Positions 55,113 to 64,000 of a DNA stretch of 64,000 nucleotides are shown here, piece after piece. Location: positions 1,183,001 to 1,247,000 of the forward strand of contig NC_134970.1 in the NCBI RefSeq assembly GCF_965638725.1. Reading direction: 5' to 3'. Position numbers and translations under genes: made by a program. Each line of letters begins with the position of its first letter. The stretch's first letter is position 1. The DNA comes from Aptenodytes patagonicus. Its lineage: Eukaryota > Chordata > Aves > Sphenisciformes > Spheniscidae. The notes under the pieces are model-generated. The model had not been told where the DNA came from. It saw only the letters and a list, made by a program, of their open reading frames with translations, and searched no databases.

Positions 55113-56737
55113 AAGTACTGCCACGCTGTATGTAAAATGTTAAATAGCAGCAAAATCAGTCCATTTAAATTATAGTATGATGTAAGGTTTTGAGCTTTTA
55201 CTATACAATCCATTTTAAAGTACTCTTGGATACGCTGTTGTATGGTAAAATTAGATTTTTAGCAAAACCTGGCCTACAAAATATAGCCCAAATACTTAGC
55301 ATAACAAAATGTAATCACAGGAGTTGGTTTGCCATCTAAGCAGCAATGCATCCTGTAGATCTTTTTTCCACTTATCTTTTAAATGGAATTTTCTGTCCCG
55401 CTCTGTTGAAGACCAGGTTAAATCAATAAAATAAAAATAGCATTGTAATATTATATCTTGTGGCAAAAGACTAACGTCGCTTCTAGTCAGTAGCTGTAAA
55501 AGTGATAAATCCAAACCAGATTTCACGTAAACATGCAGATCTTTGACTGTCTTTATCTCGCTGCTTGTCTATGGAACAAGGCACTGAACCCCACTGACAC
55601 CAGACCCCGACTTTCGGTAGTTCCAGCTTTGTCTTGCTGTCTTGTCCACAGAGAAAAATCACTTCATCAAGAGCGACCACATCTCCAAATACAGAATAGT
55701 GATTTTACGTGGTTTTAATTGCATTTTCATCCATTTCAGAAGCGTTTCTTGGTTTTCTTAAATAATGGGATCTTTCACAAAATAGCGTATCTGTCTCCCC
55801 CTCAGCTGTACACCAGACTGTTCACACACACACAGTGAGATGTTCCCAACCACAGGAGAACAGAGAACAGTCATTTTAAAATATGGATTAATAGGAGCTC
55901 TGAAGAACATTTGTGCAGCTCTGCTCAAGCCACCTGTAAGTACAGGAGAAAAAAAAAAACCCAAATCTCTAATTGATTGGAAAGACTTTTCCTGTAAGAT
56001 GCTTGAGCATCTTATGAGCACGCCAGCTTTCCAGCTGACAGCATGCCTGGGCTGCGCTGCTCCGAGGGTCAGGGGGAATAACAACAAATGCAACAAACCA
56101 TCTACTTAGTGGGCAGAGTCCAGCCTTGGAATTTAAAAACAATCGCTCTGCCTAATCGTTATTCATTGCGTATTTTTCCCTTGTACAGCTCTGTCACTCG
56201 TTAATAAAATACCACAAGATGACCATCCACTTTAAGCAATTACGTGCAAGACACATAATGCAATAGCTGGAGCCCACGCCATGAACACTTCCACAACACA
56301 GGAATAATGGGTAAATTTCATGACCTTTCTAGGGAAACACGGTGAAGAAAAGAAATCAAGTGAGCAAAAGTCACAGGCCACAGCCCAGTGCATAGAGTGG
56401 GCTCAACAGACATCTTAAAATCTGCCATCTGCAATTTTGAATGCCATGAATACTGTGAGTGTGTCCTTAAGCCATAACCCTACATGCATCCAGCCGGGAG
56501 TAAATCAGATTGAGTGGGTATGAAAAAGATTCTTGAGGATTATGTGTAAGATGTGAAAAGGAATCACACCACTATATATGATAAAACATAACCATAAAAT
56601 AAAAGACTGAAGGCCTGAATGATTGGGCATTGATGCAAAGTGACTTTTAAATGTTACCACATTCAGACATGGTAGAAAGTAATATCCCTCTTGCAGAAAA
56701 CCAGTACTGAGTGGTAGAAAACAAAACCACTACAGAA

Positions 56738-56834
56738 CCTGCTCTAGTGGAAGATGTCCCTGCCCATGGCAGGGGGTTGGAACTAGATGATCTTTAAAGT
56801 CCCTTCCAGCCCAAACCATTCTATGATTCTCTGA
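56738..56834 (+). mobile_element. CR1 retrotransposon 3' end fragment (well preserved)
   Basis: The order of motifs is 'gatgtccctgcccatggcag', 'gttggaactagatgatcttt', 'gtcccttccagcccaaacc', 'attctatgattct', which is the classical avian/reptilian CR1 3' end. Better preserved than the 51.7 kb copy, so probably younger. 5'-truncated, + orientation, intronic. Confidence 0.93.
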
Positions 56835-57599
56835 AAAGGCAGCCCTGAGGAAAGACACGGCAGAAGCACCGGTCTCTCTCCTCTGCCTAGCAAAGCTCAT
56901 CATTTCCAAACTGTTTTCCTTTCTCGGTGTTCAAATTTTTACGTAATTCAAGAGGAGTTCAGTATGTGCTGTTAGATAGGTCTGTGCCTGAAGAGCTGCA
57001 GCAGAGGATGTGCACCCACAGTCAGAGATACAACGGGACTTACATGTGTTTTGCCCCTCATTCATTTCCCAGAAGTACCACATATGTGGATTTTACAATA
57101 CAACTATCATAATTTTTTTAGTGCATAGACATGTCAAAAAATTGCTCTTCATGTGCTGATATAGTCAGTTAAAGTTGATCTGAGACTAGTCAGCGTAAGA
57201 GAGGAATTCAATACCCTTTTGGAGATACGTGTGCTGGGCAATACTTTTCTCGTCCGTGTATGGGCCGATGTGCAATTGAACAATGTGAATCCTGGTCTAA
57301 TTATACACATGAAACATGCCAAGCATCACAAGGAGTGGTAGGAAATGAAGTCTAAGATTTCAGAGATTAGATTGATGAAGAGATTGTATGCAGCTGTCAA
57401 TAAAAGTCCTCTTCCTTCTCAACAAGTGCCCCCCGTGGTCACAGATCACTCGCAGGATATGCCACGCCTGACAGCAGCATTGCAGGGAGTATTCTGTGAA
57501 CCGAAGGGATATTGGCTTTATGCCCACTGTGAATAATGGGCTTTGTCAGGAATGATCTATTTAAAAACTAAGCACTACTCGGGGTTGTCTTTCAGACAC

Positions 57600-57850
57600 A
57601 CACGATCATTTGCAAGGTATCACACGCGAGCGGTGCTGAGGGCTGGGGCTCCCAGCGAGGCTGTAGTCCCACGCAGAGATGGTCAGGTCTGCCCTCAGCT
57701 CGTGGCCACGGTCCCTGGCCGGTCTGGGGGCAGCAAGCGAGCAGAGGGCAGGACACGCCGCCCCAGACACGGGCACGGATCTGCACGGCAAAACCTGCGA
57801 GTCCCCACACTGTCGTCAGCTTTCTCATGGACGCGGAGAAAGGGGACGCA
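57600..57850. other. Intronic GC-rich patch with CpGs
   Basis: By hand count about 19 CpG in 250 bases, against CpG-poor surroundings. Overlapping open frames on both strands have no recognisable domains. It may be a regulatory element. Confidence 0.4.
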
Positions 57851-58887
57851 GTGCAAGAGCATAAGCGGTTGAATGTAAATTGCTTATTTCCTTCCCAAAA
57901 GCCTTTTACTACAGGTGACAACAGGTATCATACTCAGTCCTCGTTCATCCATCCTATCCTCAGCACAAAGATGTGAGCTGCCTAGCAGGGAGGGGCAGGG
58001 GGAGCGCAGTTCAAGACCACTTGTCCTCTGTCCCATCCAGATATTTGTTTGTGCCAGGGCAAGCTTAGGGGGTTAATTACTAAGCCTAAAAGACTCTTTC
58101 TTAGGAACCTAGGGAAGAAAAGAGCCGCTAAGGGCCAGATATTTCTGCTGCCTCTCCTGCTGCTTTTTTTTGTATTATGCATCCTCCCAAAATGTCTTTT
58201 TTTTTTTCTTCCATCTGAGTCGCATTCTGCTTTCCTCTCCCTTACCAGAGCAGGGTTTTGTGCTTCTGTTTAGGGACTGTTGTAGAAAGAGGGGAAGTGT
58301 CTGTGCTGCAGCCATGGCAGGTGACCTGAGTGCGAAGCTGTCTCACAACTCAACTGCTACGGCAGTTGTAGTGCTGCCGAGTCTGTAACCCCGTGACAGC
58401 TCTGCGGAGCAAACAGCTGGTGTCTGAGATGATTTCAGTGATGTGAGATGGTTTCAGAGACTAATGTTCTCCCAGCTCACTATTGACACATGGGACAGGT
58501 AAATGAGATTTACTTTGGCATTTCATTCACTTCTCAATCCATCTTCTCTAGTACTTTTCTCTCCTCCAGCCTGTACATGGAAAGGTCAATCAGTTTAATT
58601 ACAGATGTTAGACACATACGTGCCATTTGCAGATCTGCTTAGTCTGCTCAGGCAACTGGAACTTTGTTGCACGCCTCTACTGCTTTTTGCCCCAAATATA
58701 ATAGCAACAGGTTTCTTACTGCAGCAAAGAAACCTCCCCATGTGGTCACTGGACTCATAACAAAATAAATAAATAACAGAAGAGTCGTGAGTTTTAATGA
58801 CATTTCTGCAGCTTCACCAAGACTGTCAGAATATAATATGCTACAAATATTTATTAAAGTTCACTGCCTTCCTAAATAAACATTGAC

Positions 58888-58960
58888 ATCTCCATTTTAC
58901 AGATGTAAAATCCAAGTCAGCAAATGACTGAGCTTCTCCTACACAAACCATACGATAAAG
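58888..58960 (+). mobile_element. Possible MIR/L3-like relic
   Basis: 'catctccattttacagatg' followed by 'cagcaaatgactgagcttct' resembles the 'ccccattttacagatgaggaaac...aagtgacttgcc' part of MIR/L3 tails. The match fades after about 58930. Weak call. Confidence 0.35.
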
Positions 58961-60529
58961 AATTCCCTGCTCCCGTTTTGGGGCAGCAGCACATCTTTCT
59001 CAGTGGGGCAGGGGAACCTGTGCAATCCCTCAGACCATCACCTGTACCAGAACAGCGACAGCACAGCAATCTGAAGGCAGCTTTGATCAAATCATTCTCT
59101 GTTTCTTTAAAGACCCTGACTTCCACAGAAGGTGACCAGAACGGGTCACCTCCTGCAGACAGGCAAGGGGTGGCACTGAGATTTTCTGGTTTGTTCAGAG
59201 AGTCAGTCTGGCACTTTTCCACCTGTAGTTTTCTTGCTCATCGCTGTAACATCACCACAGAAGAAAATTCTGCTGACAAGGCGGGTAGTTTTGATACCTG
59301 TCATTTCTCTCTGCATCACGGTTCTGTTCGGTACTCCCACATTCAAGAGCCTTTGAAAAGCAGAGGCACAAATCCATTAAGGGGCTATAAATGGTCGACT
59401 GAGACTGGTGTGTTGTTTCTATTCCTTTAGAGAAAACCACAAAATTCTACAGGGGTCAAAACAAACACACAAATACACAAACAAACAGTAGTTGCCTTAG
59501 TCTTCGGGAACGACTTTGTAGTGTGTTCCAGATCTCAAACTGCAGCATAAACTTCACTTTAGAATAAAGGACACTTTACAATTTTTAATTGCATCCTAAC
59601 CTTTCAGTAATTGGGCTTTATGCAGTGAGCAACGTCACAATAATAGGTCTGCAACCTCTGTGCAGAATGCAAATGGGCCACAACCAGGGGAGAGCACCTG
59701 AGCATGCCAGGCCACCAGCCGCCGCCGGAGCTAATGGACTCATCCAGCACAACAGAGACTTCCTAATTATCCAGTGGCCTTTGTTTCACTGGAATTACTT
59801 CCAAAACAAGCAAGATCTGAAAAGCATTCCCCACACACCACAGATTTTGGCATTCACTCATCAGAGAGGCATACGACAGCTCTAGAAAGTGATGGCTTTC
59901 AGCAGCTCTGAAAAGTCATATTTTAAATTTATTTCCATAATAATGAGTCTAGTGAACAATTTTGTCAGAAAGATTTATTTGCACACCTCACATTTATGTT
60001 TTCATGTCATTTCTGAACTTCCCATAAACAACAGATTTTACAGCTAATAAAAGTAATAATCCCAAGGGCAGTAACTTTGTTCATGGCTTCGGCTGCACGC
60101 GCGCAGTCTGCCTGCACCTGCATCTGTGCCACAACGCCCGAGGGACCGATTCTGCAGGATGCTCAGCACGGCCCTGGCCATGTCTGGAGCTCACCTGTCT
60201 CTGCCTGCAATGCACCGAACCTGCAGGACGAGGCCGTAAAGCGTGAACTCGGAGCTTGAAAGGCACAGACCCTCTCTTCGGTGAGAGAAGGGAGGGCACA
60301 AGCTAGGCGGGCTCTCCCCACAGAGCACAGGGATGGCCTCTCACGCCTCTGCCTCGGAAGGACTTTTACAGCTAAGAGGAACAGTTAATCACAGTCGCAA
60401 AGCCAGATTTCCTCTCTCTTTTTTGCCAGGGCTCGGGCTTCTCAACCCCAGCTTTAGGAGCGCAACCTGGCTTTCTTCCCGGACATCTCGGTCTTCCTAC
60501 TTGTGCCTTACCCTTTGCAACCCCTCCAC

Positions 60530-60975
60530 AAAGCCCCGAGGCTGCAGTTGAGCCGCCATTTGCCAGGGACAAGCGCAGCTGCGCGAGCCCCGCTCGGGGA
60601 GCGGACAGCCTTCGGCGCAGCCCCGCGGGAGCCGGGGGCAGCTGGGGCGCAGGCCCCTGCCTCGCCGCGGCAGCGCGGGGAGCCCGCACAAACCCCTCCG
60701 CTCTGCGGCACGAGGAGGGGCTGGGATAACGTCCAGATCCTGCACGTGCCCTGTGCACAGGGGCGGGTTTTACTCCCATGTTTTAAGGCCGAGGTTCTCA
60801 AAGCCTCCAGGAGAGCCCAGCTCTCCGGGGTAGTTTCGAAGCTCTCGGCCTGCGACCCTCCCCAAAACGTGGCTCCAGGCCGGGCGAGGGGTCTGGCACC
60901 AGCTGCGCAGAGGGGGCTGCGGAGGAGCCAGCAGCACCTGAGGCCTCTCCCCTCCTCTCCCCGCAGTGGGCTGGC
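60530..60975. promoter_or_regulatory. Intronic CpG island, possible internal promoter
   Basis: By hand count about 38 CpG lie between 60481 and 60970, with GC content near two thirds, so the observed/expected ratio is around 0.7 and the interval would pass the classical CpG-island thresholds. It lies about 20 kb into the KCND3 intron. Possible roles are an alternative KCND3 promoter (giving a product lacking this exon) or a promoter for a non-coding RNA on either strand. A + frame of 177 codons and minus frames of up to 135 codons overlap here and look like composition artefacts. Confidence 0.5.
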
Positions 60976-61305
60976 TGGAAATATTTCGCAGCAGAAACTT
61001 GTTGCCTCTTGGGAATTACAGTGCCATTTGTTCTAATTCTTGTTGACATTTCATTTCACACACTATTAAATGAACCCCCCTTCAGAAGGATGAAACAGAA
61101 ATTTGCTTTAGAAGAGAGAAGATAAATGTGTGCTTTAGGACAAAACAAGCTCATGATTTATTTTTCTGATATAGTTAACATATATGGTGCAAAGCATCCA
61201 GCCAACCTGAAACAGTACTGCTCTATTGTACGTAATACTGTGCTTGGTGACTATGGCAGCAAAGTCACTAACGTAACGCCACATGCTTCTGTTATTGTTA
61301 TTGCC

Positions 61306-61342
61306 ATTTTTAAACCAGTCAGTTATTTTTAAACCAGTCAGT
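61306..61342 (+). repeat. 19-bp tandem duplication
   Basis: ATTTTTAAACCAGTCAGTT at 61306-61324 is repeated directly as ATTTTTAAACCAGTCAGT at 61325-61342. The perfect identity suggests a recent duplication. Confidence 0.95.
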
Positions 61343-64000
61343 ATTTCTAACTAAACTAATCTTTCCCTTTGTTTGTAAGTAGAGTTGAAATACTTTCTGT
61401 AAATATCCAGCTTTGTATCTGCAATAATACGATACTGGATAACGGACGGACAAGTGTAAGGGAACTTAAATGAATCTTTTTTTATTTGACCAATTTAGCA
61501 ATGACATATTATATCAATCACTTCTGTACTGGGTCTGTAGAGTAAGCAGATATCCCGACGCATTTTATACCTTTCTTTGAACAATATAAAATGATCTTAG
61601 GAGATGGAACAAGTTGCTAAAGGTAGCTGTGAACCTCTTTTACTGGCGAAATGGAGCAAGGAGGGAGAGGGACGTCCTGGCCCAGGCAGTCTGGGGCAGA
61701 AGGACACGCAGGGACGGTGGCTTCGAGAGCACCGCAGGGGACGGGCCACTGCCGGGGGGGACCACAGCTCCCAGCTTTGGTGGGATCACGTTACACAGAA
61801 AAAAAACACAAACTGATGTGAACAGAGCTGGAAAATACAGCAGTAAGAACGGCTGCTATAAAAACACAGCTTCCTCCTGCTTTCCATGGGCCTTGACTCC
61901 CAACGTGCTACATTTACCTTCTGTGGTGATTAAAGCTCAGCAAAGTCATTAATACCGAGACTTTCCTCACTGTATCACATTAAGAAATAGACTTTCTTAC
62001 TTATTTAAAGAAAACAACCCCCTTTTCCCCTTCTAAATCTGCTTTCACAGGGGAAGCAGAATACTGAAAAATGCTGCGAAGGAGTCCATTTGTAGATGGC
62101 TAATCAACAATTTTATGAATGCTGTAAAGATACAATTTATGGGGATAAATGAAGGCCGTTATTCACAGAAATCGTACAAGTTCATGATGGCAATGCATCA
62201 ACGCAACTTGCAGGGAGGTGTCCCACAGCACTGCCCCGTGGGCTGCAACCGTGGGGATGAACCGAGCGGTATTCTCTCCATCCAGTACCTGGGCAAGGCG
62301 AGGGGCAGAGGGACAGACGCACAGCCCGACCCGCCGAGCTGCCAGCAGGACCGTTACTCTTCTAGCCCAGTATCTGACTCCGGCTGCCAAAAAAGGCTAG
62401 AAACTACCGTGGGGAAAAATTCTTTTGAAACGAGGAAGAATTCTGAGGATGATGTGAACTTCTGCTGTCTCAATTTTTAAACTAGGATTATGTCATATAA
62501 TATCCTTAAAGATATTCCCCAGGGCCAGTCCCTTTTACAGTGAATAATATCTAATCACCCATTTCTTCCCATATAATATACTACCGCCTTCTAAATTTGT
62601 CGATCTAATTAGCTCTTTCCCCTAACACTCAGTATGATTAAATCTGTATTAAAACTTTCTGTGCAGCACAAGAGCAGACACACCTGAGCATTTTCTAAAT
62701 TTAGCAGAGGACAATATTTAATGGGTTATTTTTAATGGATGCTGGAATTGCTGCATAAATGAATTCTGATTTGAATTTCCTCAGCCTCCTTATTTTTTCC
62801 TCAGCTCCCTTAAATTGTATATCAAGCAGATTAGAAAGAATAATGGAGAAACCTACCTGGTACCATCCATCAAGTATCTTTCAGAACTAAATTAACAATG
62901 AGCACTTTATGCAAAAAGAGGAGGAAGAAACTGGGTTTCTTTATACTTCAGCTTCATCATTTTATAAGATGTGTCACACTAGACACATTTGGACTCATCT
63001 CGCAGTTTCCATGAGGTTTAAACAGGGCAAACGTAAGGGCTGGAAACAATTCCTGAGGATTTTCATAACTTGCATTTAATCCAAATTTTAGGCAGGTTTG
63101 CATGTATTTGGGGTAGTTAAAAGGCCCATTTGTGCATTGTGGAGCAATGACCTGATCTCCTTTTCACAGACCGCATCAAAGTTACTGTTGATAGGAATCA
63201 TCAATGCATCACAAATCATTAAAAGATTTGCCACGCACCAGCGCTCTGCAGACTGCAAGTGCGAAGGCAAAGCCGCTTGCCGCGGCAGCCTCGCCAGCCT
63301 GTGCCCCACTCGGCATCTGCGTGCGAAGCCACGTGCTCCAGGGGAACCCGGTTTTCTTCTTCCTCCACTCAAATCGTGGGCACTCCTCAGGGCTCAGCTC
63401 TGCAAACCCAGAGGAGATGGGGGATGCTGGGCACGGCACTGACTCACGGCACTGGGAAACGCGGCCTCTGTACCTCTCAGAAGAGGGGAGCAAAAACTTC
63501 CCCTGCGCTCTGCCGGCAGGGAAAACACACCCGACAGGGAAAACCGGCTCTGTTGTCTTCAGTCTCAGAGCCCAGGAGATGCCAAAATTTTCCCTAGAGC
63601 TACAGGCTCAGGCAGCAGAGGCTCGGGGTTTATCTGAGTAGAAGCACAGGGTAAGAGGACTGCGGCAGATGTTCCCCACCAAGGAGATCTCCTGTTAGAG
63701 CAACCCGACTGCATCAGATGCAAGAGCTGAGCTGCCTCAGCCTTGGAGAACAGGAGCAACTCAGGGCTGTTTCCTGAGCTTAGGAGAGAATTTAAATTGC
63801 TCAGTGCAACTGGCAACTAAAGAGGCAAAGCAGGAAGGATGGAAGACCTGACAATATCATCTCCAAGAAAAAAGGGTAAAAATCTGTGATGGGATCTCTT
63901 CCAAATCCTTTCACTGTCATTCATTAGGCAGGTAGATGGGAAACCATGCCGGCGTTGCTGGGGGCTCTTGACTGCCTTCAGAAAACCCCACAAAAGTCTT

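Larger units (their letters stand above)
40767..64000 (+). other. KCND3: KCND3 intron after the first coding exon (continues beyond window)
   Basis: More than 23 kb follow the donor without a recognisable second exon; I looked for the YGD pore continuation and saw none. Long introns here are expected, since the human gene spans roughly 200 kb. The intron holds two CR1 tails, two weak MIR/L3-like relics, GC-rich patches near 43.0, 45.0 and 57.7 kb, a CpG island at 60.5-61.0 kb, a palindrome at 51.3 kb and short tandem duplications. Other stretches show only AT-rich unique sequence. Confidence 0.8.

Noticed and set aside
60503..61036. 177-codon + frame and 135-codon minus frame over the intronic CpG island
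   Set aside because: Composition-driven frames on both strands without domains.

Overview
The window reads as vertebrate, most likely bird or another archosaur/turtle-lineage reptile. One coding exon carries a near-complete vertebrate Kv4 potassium-channel N-terminal half with proper splice signals. Two dispersed repeats end in the CR1 3' tail typical of sauropsids (51690-51765 and 56738-56834). Repeat density is low and the rest is gene-poor. There are no operons, ribosome-binding sites, CRISPR arrays or other prokaryotic features. The only protein-coding sequence I can defend is the first coding exon of KCND3 (Kv4.3), + strand, 39649-40757. It ends inside the selectivity filter at a GTGAGT splice donor, so the remaining exons lie beyond the window.

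Layout: (1) 1-33300 is upstream intergenic DNA with no supportable gene. It holds a G-quadruplex-type GGGGA tract, several GC-rich patches, an (AT)23 microsatellite, an ancient MIR/L3-like repeat relic and several hairpin-forming inverted repeats. (2) 33300-34510 is the probable KCND3 promoter region: an 11-bp inverted repeat, a 22-C homopolymer in a pyrimidine tract, then a strong CpG island of about 0.8 kb. A consensus splice donor at 34213 could end a non-coding first exon. (3) 34213-39572 would be the 5'UTR intron. It contains a possible alternative TATA promoter/exon (TATA at 35495, donor at 35675) and two hairpins near 38.7-38.8 kb. (4) 39573-40757 is the coding exon, with a good branch point, polypyrimidine tract and acceptor in front of it and a tiny upstream ORF before the real ATG. 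(5) 40758-64000 is intron: two CR1 tails, two more weak MIR/L3-like relics, short GC-rich patches, and a second CpG island at about 60530-60975 that could be an internal promoter.

How the parts would work together: the CpG island probably drives a KCND3 transcript whose 5'UTR is spliced across about 5.4 kb to the coding exon. The encoded part supplies the KChIP-binding N-terminus, the T1 tetramerisation domain and S1 to the pore helix of an A-type channel. Apart from this exon, the open reading frames in the window look like chance frames, mostly in GC-rich or low-complexity DNA. I found no convincing new biological system. The most useful leads are the 5'UTR architecture, the intronic CpG island and the structured repeats.
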